Shown here piece after piece: positions 1 through 6,633 of a stretch of DNA of 8,870 nucleotides. Both the position numbers and the translations under genes were made by a program. Origin of the DNA: an uncultured Lachnospiraceae bacterium (GTDB taxonomy: Bacteria; Bacillota_A; Clostridia; Lachnospirales; Lachnospiraceae); the NCBI GenBank assembly GCA_902773195.1, contig CACYDL010000049.1, forward strand, positions 1 through 8,870, written 5' to 3'. The notes beneath the pieces are model-generated. The model saw nothing but the letters and a program-made list of their open reading frames with translations, ran no database searches and was not told the origin of the DNA. Numbering within the stretch: position 1 is the first letter of the stretch; every line of letters begins with the position of its first letter.

Positions 1-29
1 AGCCATGCTTCTGTCCTTGAAGCATGGCT
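1..29 (-). terminator. Possible terminator hairpin of the zinc-ribbon gene
   Basis: Positions 1-10 and 20-29 are perfect 10-bp inverted repeats (AGCCATGCTT / AAGCATGGCT) around a 9-nt loop. The hairpin lies 22 bp beyond the TAG stop of the leftward zinc-ribbon gene, where an intrinsic terminator would be expected. The T-run that would prove it lies, if present, outside the window, so the function is inferred from the stem and its position only. Confidence 0.5.
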
Positions 30-51
30 GTCCGTTACGTGAGCTTATTGA

Positions 52-1206
52 CTATTCCTTGTGTTCGTGCCGGTCTCCGGGCTCGGGTCCGGATCTTTCG
101 GGGGTTCTGTCTCCGCTCTTGTCTCCGCCCCGGGTCTGACTTCTCAGGCTGGGGTGGAGCGGCAGCTCGTAATCCCCGGGATTGAACTGGGTCTGCCCGG
201 CGTGCGAAAGCCCCTGGTTCTGGCCGGGCCTGATGCCCCAGAGACCCTGTCCGGGCTTCTGTGACCACAGATTCTGTCCCGGCTTGGGCGTTCCGGACAT
301 CTGTCCCGGCTTGGGGTTTCCCTGGTTCTGGCCGGGCTTGAGCCCCCACTGAAGCGGGGGCTTCTGTCCCTGCGCGCCGTGCAGGCCGCCGGTCTGCGGG
401 CCGCCGAGGGTGAAGGTGAAGAGATTGCCGGAGGTCGGTGGCTTGTAGAAATGCGGCTGTATCTCCGTCTGATGAATCAGCGCGGAGCTCAGCAGGCCAA
501 GGCCCGCGATGCCCGGAAGACCGAAGGCGGCCGGCTCCGAGGCCGCGGAAGAGGTCTGCGCCTGCTGATCAGCGGCTTTTTTGCCCTTCAGCGTAAGGCA
601 GGTCCCGTTGTCGAGGCCCGTCAGGTAGTCCGCGACGTCCATCTTGTAGAGCTTCGCGGCCTCCTTGATCTCCGCCTCGGACATCTTGGCGCCGAGGGAG
701 TCGTCCTCGTCGTCGTCGCCGCCGGTCAGCGCGTCGAACAGATCTCCGAGAAGGCTTCTGGACTCCTTCGAGGAGGTGTATTTCTTGATGACCGCGTCAA
801 AACGCTCGAAGATGATATCCTGCGCGTCCATGATGGGATTGGGGATATCGCTGGCCTTCTCCACCTGGATCTTTCCGGAGGATTCGGGCGCGTCCGAGAT
901 CCGGCTGTCGCAGTACTCGCAGATATAGGGATTGGCGGAATGAGCCCCGCAGACGGGACATGTGACCTTCCCCGAGACGCTGATCTGCGTGGGCCCGGTC
1001 ACCTCGTAACGATCGTAGAATTCGTCCAGGTGGCGGACGTTGTAGATCTGGTCAATCAGCTTTTTCTTATAGGGCTCGCACTCGGGGCAGGCGCCCTGGC
1101 CGGCGATGGCGCAGTGGCTCGGGCAGTTGGGGCACGGGCGCTCGGTGACTTCCTCCTCGTTATCGGGGCTGATCAGCTGCTGAAGAAGACTGGACAAGAT
1201 TGACAT
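52..1206 (-). CDS. Double zinc-ribbon protein with C-terminal 9-residue KPGQ repeats (hypothetical)
   Basis: I do not recognise the family of this 384-residue protein. Its N-terminal part carries eight cysteines in two CxxC...CxxC sets: C25/C28 with C40/C43, and C83/C86 with C96/C99. This is the layout of two zinc ribbons; C32 and H31 lie near the first. Residues about 120-205 look like a helical domain, interrupted by an acidic run (GGDDDEDD, 162-169). An Ala/Ser-rich linker follows, then a Gly-rich hydrophobic stretch at 227-245 that is only marginal as a membrane segment. Residues 290-343 are six 9-residue units beginning KPGQ (the last two RPGQ and HAGQ), and the tail is rich in charged residues, Gly and Pro. 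There is no signal peptide, so it is probably cytosolic. The start is supported by AGAGAGG 7 nt upstream. The gene has its own promoter and a structured leader. Zinc binding is inferred from the cysteine spacing; the role is unknown. Confidence 0.85.
   Translation of the reverse strand: MSILSSLLQQLISPDNEEEVTERPCPNCPSHCAIAGQGACPECEPYKKKLIDQIYNVRHLDEFYDRYEVTGPTQISVSGKVTCPVCGAHSANPYICEYCDSRISDAPESSGKIQVEKASDIPNPIMDAQDIIFERFDAVIKKYTSSKESRSLLGDLFDALTGGDDDEDDSLGAKMSEAEIKEAAKLYKMDVADYLTGLDNGTCLTLKGKKAADQQAQTSSAASEPAAFGLPGIAGLGLLSSALIHQTEIQPHFYKPPTSGNLFTFTLGGPQTGGLHGAQGQKPPLQWGLKPGQNQGNPKPGQMSGTPKPGQNLWSQKPGQGLWGIRPGQNQGLSHAGQTQFNPGDYELPLHPSLRSQTRGGDKSGDRTPERSGPEPGDRHEHKE
178..339 (-). repeat. 27-bp coding tandem repeat, six copies (KPGQ units)
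   Basis: Six in-frame 27-bp units encode residues 290-343 of the zinc-ribbon protein. Lys/Arg/His-x-Gly-Gln recurs at residues 290, 299, 308, 317, 326 and 335, an exact 9-residue period. Between the motifs the residues vary (NQGNP, MSGTP, NLWSQ, GLWGI, NQGLS, TQFNP). At the DNA level the same 18-bp string (ccctggttctggccgggc on the plus strand) occurs at 212-229 and 320-337, exactly four units apart, which suggests duplication or conversion within the array. The other copies have diverged. The array has the form of a flexible, Pro/Gly/Gln-rich low-complexity tail. Confidence 0.85.
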
Positions 1207-1236
1207 AGCGGTACCTCTCTTCTGACGGTTAGACAG

Positions 1237-1335
1237 GCGGCAGCGGCGCTGCCGCGTGATGGCGCAGGGCTGCGGGAATCCGCGCAGAACGGACCGGTTC
1301 CCGCCGCCGGAGGAAGGCGGACGCCTTTTCCGGCG
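1237..1335 (-). promoter_or_regulatory. Structured 5' leader of the zinc-ribbon gene: three hairpins in a row
   Basis: Between the promoter and the zinc-ribbon start codon the DNA holds three consecutive inverted repeats. The first is 1305-1311 with 1329-1335 (CGCCGGA/TCCGGCG), continuing inward as AAGGC/GCCTT around a GGAC loop. The second is 1272-1278 with 1298-1304 (GCGGGAA/TTCCCGC). The third is 1237-1244 with 1248-1255 (GCGGCAGC/GCTGCCGC). The first two directly abut. None is followed by a T-run on either strand, so they do not look like ordinary terminators. They would form a stable folded leader ending about 30 nt before the start codon. I recognise no known riboswitch class here. GC-rich DNA makes chance stems common, hence the modest confidence. 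Confidence 0.45.
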
Positions 1336-1358
1336 CTGTCATTATCATATCGGTTCTT

Positions 1359-1387
1359 ATTATATCAGACGATGGAATTCCTTGCCA
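1359..1387 (-). promoter_or_regulatory. Promoter of the zinc-ribbon gene
   Basis: On the minus strand TATAAT occupies 1359-1364. It is preceded by TGA, which makes an extended -10 box (TGATATAAT). A weak -35 (TGGCAA, 1382-1387) lies 17 bp upstream. Transcription would begin near 1352 and give a leader of about 145 nt. This local AT-rich stretch stands out between hflX and the zinc-ribbon gene and indicates that the latter is transcribed on its own. Confidence 0.65.
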
Positions 1388-1427
1388 CACCAAGAGTGAT
1401 CGAAGGCGGATGCTTCGAAGGCTTCCT

Positions 1428-2804
1428 TCAGCGGCTTTCCAGCATTTTATCGGCCCGGTCGGCGACGTCCCTGCCGCAGCGGACCGTGAGCCGGGTGCCC
1501 TCCTCCAGATAGCGGATGTCCAGCACCCGGGCGTTCTCGATGAGGAAGGCCTGGACGCCGCCCATGCGGTAGGGGATGAGGTATTCCCTCTCCACGTCCC
1601 CGCTCTCCAGCTTTTCCAGCACCGCGTCGGTCAGCAGGGTGATCGACGCTTTTTCTTTTGCCGATATATAGACGTTTTCGTTTCTTTCGCCGTCGACCCG
1701 CTCCTCCCGGAGGCCCCTCCGGGGGTAGCTCACGGGCGGGACGCACAGGTCGGCCTTGTTGAAGACCGTGATCATGGGAATGTGGCCGGCGCCCAGCTCC
1801 CCGATGGTCTTTTTGGTGACTCGGACGTGATCCTGCCAGTGCTCGTCGGAGCCGTCCACCACCTGGAGGAGGAGGTCTGCCTCGGTGATCTCCTCGAGGG
1901 TGGATTTGAAGGCCTCCACCAGGGCGGCGGGCAGCCGGTGGATAAAGCCCACCGTATCCGACAGCAGGAACTCACGGCCCCTCTCGATCCGGATCTTCCG
2001 GACCGTCGTGTCGAGCGTGGCGAAGAGCATGTCCGCCTCAAAGACCTTTTTCTCCTCCTGGGCCGTCTCCGGCGCCCAGCGGTCGAGCATGGCGTTGAGA
2101 ATGGTGGACTTGCCCGCGTTGGTGTATCCCACCAGCGCGACGAGGGGCAGCCTGGAGCTCCTGCGCTTTTTCCGCTGGGTTTCCCGCTCCCGGCTCACCT
2201 CCTTCAGCTCCCGCCGAAGCTCGCTCAGGCGGTGGTCGATGGTCCGGCGGTCGATCTCAAGCTGCGTCTCGCCCTCGCCCTTCGAGGACATGGATCCCGA
2301 GGCGCCGCCCTGGCGGTTCTGTGTCTCCCACAGGCCGATCAGCCGCGGCTTCAGGTACTGGAGCTTGGCCAGCTCCACCTGGAGCTTCGCCTCCCTTGTC
2401 CGGGCTCTCCGCTCGAAGATCTCGAGGATCAGCCGCGTCCGGTCCATCACCGGCACCTTCAGCACCTTCTGGAGGTTCCGGAGCTGGGAGGGGGAGAGGG
2501 TGTCGTTGAAAATGACTCTCTCCGCGTGCAGCGCGTCCGCCAGCACCGCGATCTCCTCCGCCTTTCCCGAGCGGACGTAGAGGGCGTTGTCCGGCCGGGG
2601 CAGCTGCTGCGTCACCGTCTCCGCCGGCTCCATATAGCAGGCCCTCGCCAGCTCGGCCAGCTCCTCCATGGAATGAGTGAAGTCGCTCTCCGAGACAAAT
2701 TCCTTTCCCGTCGTGATCCAGACGCCCGCGAGGATCACCGGTTCCATCTCTTCGGCGCCTGTCCGCGCGCCCCATATTTCCTCCGCTCCGAAAAATGCCG
2801 CCAT
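1428..2804 (-). CDS. hflX: GTPase HflX
   Basis: HflX is a translation-factor-class GTPase that binds the large ribosomal subunit and, in studied bacteria, splits or rescues stalled ribosomes after stress. The 458-residue product has the family's layout. An N-terminal HflX domain (about 22-180) is followed by a helical linker starting with the conserved GETQLE segment (178-183), then the G domain. The G domain carries P-loop GYTNAGKST (226-234), switch I with TLDTT (263-267), DTVGFIH (283-289), NKAD (349-352) and SAK (381-383). A C-terminal domain runs to the end. The segment usually read GPGETQLE is GEGETQLE here. The chosen ATG has AAGGA 6 nt upstream. A second start at Met20 (MEPVILAGV) would fit the common N-terminus of the family, so the first 19 residues may not be translated. 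No clear intrinsic terminator follows the gene. Confidence 0.96.
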   Translation of the reverse strand: MAAFFGAEEIWGARTGAEEMEPVILAGVWITTGKEFVSESDFTHSMEELAELARACYMEPAETVTQQLPRPDNALYVRSGKAEEIAVLADALHAERVIFNDTLSPSQLRNLQKVLKVPVMDRTRLILEIFERRARTREAKLQVELAKLQYLKPRLIGLWETQNRQGGASGSMSSKGEGETQLEIDRRTIDHRLSELRRELKEVSRERETQRKKRRSSRLPLVALVGYTNAGKSTILNAMLDRWAPETAQEEKKVFEADMLFATLDTTVRKIRIERGREFLLSDTVGFIHRLPAALVEAFKSTLEEITEADLLLQVVDGSDEHWQDHVRVTKKTIGELGAGHIPMITVFNKADLCVPPVSYPRRGLREERVDGERNENVYISAKEKASITLLTDAVLEKLESGDVEREYLIPYRMGGVQAFLIENARVLDIRYLEEGTRLTVRCGRDVADRADKMLESR

Positions 2805-2835
2805 ATCTTTTCCTTATCTGCCGCGATGTATTCTG

Positions 2836-2860
2836 ACCGGCGTGGCGTCTGCCACCCGGT
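2836..2860 (-). promoter_or_regulatory. Hairpin at the 5' end of the hflX leader
   Basis: ACCGG (2836-2840) pairs with CCGGT (2856-2860), and GTGGC (2842-2846) pairs with GCCAC (2851-2855), with one bulged base and a four-base loop. With the predicted transcription start near 2866, this 10-bp stem would sit almost at the 5' end of the hflX mRNA, about 30 nt before the start codon. There is no T-run. A role in protecting the 5' end or in regulation is inference. Confidence 0.4.
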
Positions 2861-2872
2861 GAGTCAGAGCCT

Positions 2873-2902
2873 ATCATACCACATCGGGCAGACGTCTTCC
2901 AA
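2873..2902 (-). promoter_or_regulatory. Promoter of hflX
   Basis: On the minus strand TTGGAA (2897-2902) and TATGAT (2873-2878) are separated by 18 bp. The -10 is preceded by TGG, giving an extended -10 box (TGGTATGAT). The spacer contains the 8-bp palindrome AGACGTCT. Transcription would begin near 2866, about 60 bp before the hflX start codon. Confidence 0.5.
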
Positions 2903-2985
2903 CTGCGATTGAAGTGCGGGAGAGGCCGTCTGTATTTCAGGGAATTCAACTTATTTAAATTTAGTCTTTTCTTTTTTATATTATG

Positions 2986-2994
2986 TGTTATAAT
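2986..2994 (+). promoter_or_regulatory. Extended -10 promoter of the ABC exporter operon
   Basis: TGTTATAAT (2986-2994) is a perfect extended -10 box in a strongly AT-rich stretch (about 2941-3025) that contrasts with the GC-rich genes around it. No good -35 hexamer is visible at the usual distance; position 2966-2971 reads CTTTTC. This is compatible with an extended -10 promoter that needs little -35 contact. Transcription would start near 3001, inside the palindrome described next. Confidence 0.7.
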
Positions 2995-2998
2995 CTCA

Positions 2999-3024
2999 TT
3001 TTAGTTAAATATATCTAACTAAAA
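2999..3024 (+). promoter_or_regulatory. Putative repressor operator palindrome before the ABC exporter
   Basis: TTTTAGTTA (2999-3007) is the exact reverse complement of TAACTAAAA (3016-3024). The 8 bp between them also read as a palindrome except for one mismatched pair (3008/3015). The 26-bp element starts 5 bp after the -10 box and covers the predicted start site, the usual place for a repressor operator. Its length and AT-rich arms resemble operators of MarR- or TetR-type dimeric repressors. This family assignment is inference, and no regulator gene lies in the window. It is too far from the hflX promoter to be an obvious control site for that gene. Confidence 0.6.
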
Positions 3025-3049
3025 GAAAGGCATCGAGGTGCAGACAAAG

Positions 3050-3757
3050 ATGGATAAAGTGGTTTTAAAAAATGTTTCGAAGATATACAAGACCGGTGAA
3101 AAGGAATTCAAGGCGCTGGACGACGTGAGTCTCTCCATCGGGGAGGGCCGTTTCGTCGTCATCCTGGGCCCCTCCGGCGCGGGCAAATCCACGCTGCTCA
3201 ACCTGATCGGGGGCATGGACACGCCCAGCGAGGGTGAGGTGATCGTAAACGGGGAAAATATCACGAAGTACGACGAGAACAGGCTCAGTGATTTCCGCGC
3301 GGAGAGCGTGGGCTTTATCTTCCAGTTCTACAACATCCTTCCCTCGCTCACGGTCCGGGAGAATGTGGAGCTGGTGAGAGAGATCACCTCCCATCCGAAG
3401 AACGCGGAGGAGGCCCTGCGGGAGGTGGGGCTTCTGGAGCACGCCGACAAATTTCCGAACCAGCTCTCCGGCGGCGAACAGCAGAGGGTATCCATCGCGA
3501 GGGCGATCGCCAAGAATCCCGCGCTGCTTCTGTGCGACGAGCCGACGGGCGCGCTCGATTCGGGTACCGGCGTGATGATCCTGAAGATCCTGAGAGAACA
3601 GTGCAGTCCCGACAAGGGCGGCAGCACCGTCGTCATCGTGACCCACAACGCGCTGATCGCGGACATCGCGGACGTGGTGATCCGCGTCAAAAACGGAAAG
3701 ATCGCGAGTGTGCAGGAAAACGCGTCGCCGGCGGATATCGACGACATAGAGTGGTGA
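3050..3757 (+). CDS. ABC transporter ATP-binding protein, LolD/MacB/SalX type
   Basis: This is the energising subunit of an ABC exporter of the MacB/LolD class, which works with FtsX-type permeases at the inside of the membrane. The 235-residue protein has every catalytic motif: Walker A GPSGAGKST (40-48), Q-loop Gln92, signature LSGGEQQR (139-146), Walker B LLLCDEPTGALD (159-170) and the H-loop His199. Length and motif spacing are normal for the class. I chose ATG 3050, which has GAGGTG at 3035-3040 with 9-nt spacing and gives the typical MDKVVLKNVSKIYKTGE start. A GTG at 3038 with GAAAGG upstream would add four residues. The permease gene starts 15 bp after the stop, so the two form an operon, probably controlled by the upstream palindrome. 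The substrate cannot be told from sequence; relatives in Firmicutes handle antimicrobial peptides, lipids or lipoproteins. Confidence 0.95.
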   Translation: MDKVVLKNVSKIYKTGEKEFKALDDVSLSIGEGRFVVILGPSGAGKSTLLNLIGGMDTPSEGEVIVNGENITKYDENRLSDFRAESVGFIFQFYNILPSLTVRENVELVREITSHPKNAEEALREVGLLEHADKFPNQLSGGEQQRVSIARAIAKNPALLLCDEPTGALDSGTGVMILKILREQCSPDKGGSTVVIVTHNALIADIADVVIRVKNGKIASVQENASPADIDDIEW

Positions 3758-3772
3758 CGGGGGGAAACGATC

Positions 3773-6469
3773 ATGCTGTTTACCAAGCTAAGAAGGGATA
3801 TCAGACAGAACTTTTCCCAGTTTTTTACGATTTTCTGCATGGTCTTTCTGGCGGTGTTCGCCTTCGTCGGGGTCAGCTCGTATTCCGACGGGATGAAGTA
3901 CAGCGCCGAGAAAGAGTATGAACGTTACAATCTCCAGGATCTGTGGATCTACGGGGAGGGCTTCAGCGCGGAGACCATGGAAAAGATCCGGTCGCTGGAA
4001 CATGTGGCGGACGCCGAGCGGATGCTGACCGTCTCCATGACGATGGACGCGGAGGAGGACGGAGCGGACGCCCGCGTGCCTCTGGAGATCACCTTCCTGG
4101 ACGCGGAGGATCCGGAGAAGAACATTTCCTCCTTCTGTGTCCGGGACGGAGCGGCCTACGATCCGGACGCCACGGGGATCTGGATCAACTACACCTTCGC
4201 GAAGGAGAGAAACATCCGGGTCGGAGACACCCTGACGCTTCATTTCGACGTCTGCGATCTGGAGGAGACGGTGCTCGGCATCATTTCCGTGCCGGATCAC
4301 GTCTATACGGTCCAGGACGAATCGGTCATCTTCCAGAGCCAGCGGGACTTCGGCTGGGGCTTCCTCTCGATGAAGGAATTTCCGAAGCAGTACATCATTG
4401 ACCAGATCCTGAAGTCGGAGGAATTCAAAGAGGTGCCCGATCTCGTCGGGCAGGCCGCCCTCATGCACAGGATGGGAATGAGCTACGACGCCATTCTGGA
4501 CCTGGCGAAGGGCATGGGACTTCTGACGGACGGGGACGGGGAAGAGGAGGAGTCCTTCTCCCTGGAGGACGCGGATCTCGAGACGGCGGCCTCCCTGGCG
4601 GGCAGGATCAAGGACGGGACCGCGGACGCGGAAGAAAAAGAGGCGTTCCTGCGGGCGCTGGATCCGGCCCTGGACGAGGATCTGGCGGAGGCCTGGGTGT
4701 ATCCGATAGCCGTCGTCGACGTGGAAGGGACGGCCCCTGTGTTCTCCGGCGGCAGCCGGGAGAAGGAGGACTTCGCCGCCCGGATGCAGGAGGTGAGAGC
4801 GGCCCTCTATGAGATCGAAGGCGTGTCCGCCGTCACAGAGCGGGACGTCTCCGGCTCCTACGCGACGCTGAAAGCCGAGGCGGAGGAGGGCGATACCTAT
4901 TCGGGCATGTTCTCGTTCCTGTTCATCTTCATCGCCGCCCTCTCGGTCATCACGACCATGAACCGCTTTGTCAGGCGGCAGCGCATCCAGATCGGCACCC
5001 TCAAGGCGCTCGGCTTCCGGAACCGGAGGATCAGCCTTCACTACGTGAGCTTCGGCTTCTTCGTGAGCCTGGCCGCCGCCGTCCTGGGACTCGTCCTCGG
5101 AGGACCGGTCCTCGGCACGCCGTTTCTCCGGATGGAGATGGAGATGTTCGATCTTCCTCTGGGACGCCTGTACGTCCTTCCCAAAAACTACATCGTGGCC
5201 GCCGCCATCGTCGCGGCCATCACCCTGGTTTCCTTCCTCTCCTGCCGGAAGATCCTGAAGGAGAAGGCGGCCCAGACGCTGCGCCAGGAGATCCCCAACG
5301 TCAGGGTGAAGCGGCAGGGCGGAAAGGGACTGACCTCCCGCCTTCCGTTCTCGACGAAATGGAATCTGAGGGACATCTCCCGGAACAAGGCCCGCTGCGC
5401 CATGGCGGTCGCCGGCATTCTGGGAAGCACGACGCTGATCGTCCTCGCCTTCGGCATGCAGGATTCCCTTCTTCACTATCTGGACTGGGAGTTCGGCGGG
5501 ATCCAGAGCTTCGGCAGCAAGCTGAATCTCGGCGAGGATATCACGGAAGAGGAGCTGTCGGCCCTCTTTGGCGCCTACGGAGACGCCACGACTCAGTCCG
5601 TGGCGATCGAATACGAGGATTCCGCGGGCAGCGTCCAGACCTCGGTCATCACGGTGAACGACTCGGAAGGCCTGGTCCGGATCTCGGGCCACGACATGAC
5701 GACCTATGATATCGAGGACGGAGTGCCGGGCCGCACCGAGGGCAGCACGGAGGACCCGGGCGCGATCTGCATCACCGAGAAGCTGGGAAAGAGCGCCGGC
5801 CTGTCCCTGGGCGGAACGGTCCGCTGGCACGTCATGGGGGAGGAGGAATGGCAGGAGAGCCGCGTCGCGTCCGTCTGCCGGGATCCCCAGCTGCAGCAGT
5901 TCTCCATGACCCGGACCGCCTATGAAGGCCTCGGCTTTGAATACCGTCCGGATGCCCTTTACACAAAGGAGGTGCTCGAGGGCGTCAAAGACTCCGACCT
6001 CGCCGGCGTGACGGCCATCCAGTCCATCGCGTCCCTCCGGCAGCAGATGAACTCCATGCTGGAGATGATCAGTTCCATGATCTGGCTTTTCATCGGGATC
6101 GCGGCCTTCCTGGGCTTTATCATCATTTACAACATGGGCATCCTGTCGCTGAGCGAGAAGATGTACCAGTTCGCGACGCTCAAGGTCCTGGGCTTCCGGA
6201 ACAGCAGGCTGTCGAGGGTCTACATGGAGCAGAATATCTGGCTCACGGTGATCGGCATCGCTCTCGGCCTTCCCGGCGGCTTTCTCATGACGGACCTCAT
6301 GTTCCGGTACGCCATCGGCGACAACTACGATTTCTTCGCGAACATCAACCTGAGATCCTACCTGATCGCGTCGGCGGGCACGCTGCTCATCATGCTGTTC
6401 ACCGGGGCCGTGCTTACAAGGCATCTCCGCCGGATCGACATGGTCTCGAGCCTCAAGGCAAACGAGTAA
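3773..6469 (+). CDS. ABC transporter permease with two FtsX domains
   Basis: This is the membrane partner of the preceding ATPase. The 898-residue protein has about eight hydrophobic segments: 15-36, 378-397, 423-446, 472-490, 541-561, 766-788, 822-842 and 862-884. They form an N-terminal anchor, a first FtsX unit, a linking helix and a second FtsX unit. Both FtsX units carry the same cytoplasmic segment after their first helix (IGTLKALGFRN at 407-417, FATLKVLGFRN at 800-810), evidence of internal duplication. Large extracytoplasmic domains lie at about 40-375 and 565-762. The first contains a very acidic Glu/Asp-rich insert at about 253-306. The ribosome binding site is a G-run (3759-3764) 8 nt upstream. 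The layout matches MacB-like mechanotransmission exporters rather than importers. No two-component system of the Bce type is adjacent, so control is probably by the upstream operator. Confidence 0.94.
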   Translation: MLFTKLRRDIRQNFSQFFTIFCMVFLAVFAFVGVSSYSDGMKYSAEKEYERYNLQDLWIYGEGFSAETMEKIRSLEHVADAERMLTVSMTMDAEEDGADARVPLEITFLDAEDPEKNISSFCVRDGAAYDPDATGIWINYTFAKERNIRVGDTLTLHFDVCDLEETVLGIISVPDHVYTVQDESVIFQSQRDFGWGFLSMKEFPKQYIIDQILKSEEFKEVPDLVGQAALMHRMGMSYDAILDLAKGMGLLTDGDGEEEESFSLEDADLETAASLAGRIKDGTADAEEKEAFLRALDPALDEDLAEAWVYPIAVVDVEGTAPVFSGGSREKEDFAARMQEVRAALYEIEGVSAVTERDVSGSYATLKAEAEEGDTYSGMFSFLFIFIAALSVITTMNRFVRRQRIQIGTLKALGFRNRRISLHYVSFGFFVSLAAAVLGLVLGGPVLGTPFLRMEMEMFDLPLGRLYVLPKNYIVAAAIVAAITLVSFLSCRKILKEKAAQTLRQEIPNVRVKRQGGKGLTSRLPFSTKWNLRDISRNKARCAMAVAGILGSTTLIVLAFGMQDSLLHYLDWEFGGIQSFGSKLNLGEDITEEELSALFGAYGDATTQSVAIEYEDSAGSVQTSVITVNDSEGLVRISGHDMTTYDIEDGVPGRTEGSTEDPGAICITEKLGKSAGLSLGGTVRWHVMGEEEWQESRVASVCRDPQLQQFSMTRTAYEGLGFEYRPDALYTKEVLEGVKDSDLAGVTAIQSIASLRQQMNSMLEMISSMIWLFIGIAAFLGFIIIYNMGILSLSEKMYQFATLKVLGFRNSRLSRVYMEQNIWLTVIGIALGLPGGFLMTDLMFRYAIGDNYDFFANINLRSYLIASAGTLLIMLFTGAVLTRHLRRIDMVSSLKANE

Positions 6470-6493
6470 AAAACAGAATAAAGACAAAAAATG

Positions 6494-6521
6494 TTAACAG
6501 GCTGTGACCATACCATATCAT
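6494..6521 (+). promoter_or_regulatory. Possible second, upstream promoter of the SH3 protein gene
   Basis: TTAACA (6494-6499) and TATCAT (6516-6521) are separated by 16 bp in the AT-rich gap after the permease gene. It would give a longer leader than the promoter nearer the gene. The match is moderate and such AT-rich gaps often contain chance matches. I saw no intrinsic terminator after the permease, so some read-through into the SH3 gene is also possible. Confidence 0.3.
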
Positions 6522-6560
6522 TTCGGTTAATAATGTATGAAGGATATTTGTACAGAACCG

Positions 6561-6589
6561 TTGCGCCCGGGCAGGGAACATGATATTCT
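6561..6589 (+). promoter_or_regulatory. Promoter of the SH3 protein gene
   Basis: TTGCGC (6561-6566) and TATTCT (6584-6589) are 17 bp apart, and TGA before the second makes an extended -10 (TGATATTCT). The 8-bp palindrome GCCCGGGC (6565-6572) overlaps the -35 and spacer. Transcription would start near 6596, about 38 nt before the ATG. Confidence 0.5.
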
Positions 6590-6633
6590 TAGCCTGAGAA
6601 ACAGCGGGAAGGTGCATCAAGGAGGATTGTGGT

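Noticed and set aside
379..1203. A 274-codon open frame on the plus strand opposite the zinc-ribbon gene.
   Set aside because: The minus-strand frame has a ribosome binding site, a promoter, paired CxxC motifs and an in-frame 27-bp repeat. The plus-strand frame has none of these.
1207..1427. An intrinsic terminator for hflX.
   Set aside because: Several stems exist, including CGAAG/CTTCG at 1401-1417 and the leader hairpins, but none is followed by a T-run on the minus strand.
1410..2912. A 500-codon open frame on the plus strand opposite hflX.
   Set aside because: The hflX protein on the other strand has every GTPase motif. The plus-strand product has the His/Leu/Arg/Gly-rich composition of an antisense shadow and no recognisable domain.
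3038..3049. GTG at 3038 as the start of the ATPase gene.
   Set aside because: It overlaps the GAGGTG that serves ATG 3050 at good spacing, and the family's N-terminus normally begins close to MDKVVLKNVSK. It remains possible, since GAAAGG lies upstream of it.
3788..6487. An 899-codon open frame on the strand opposite the FtsX permease gene.
   Set aside because: It mirrors the permease gene almost exactly. Its product is rich in His, Arg, Gly and Asp with no domain, membrane segment or motif. Strong G/C bias at the third codon position of the real gene removes stop codons from the opposite frame.
6470..6560. An intrinsic terminator after the FtsX permease gene.
   Set aside because: The gap is AT-rich with A-runs, but I could find no GC-rich stem followed by T residues on the plus strand.
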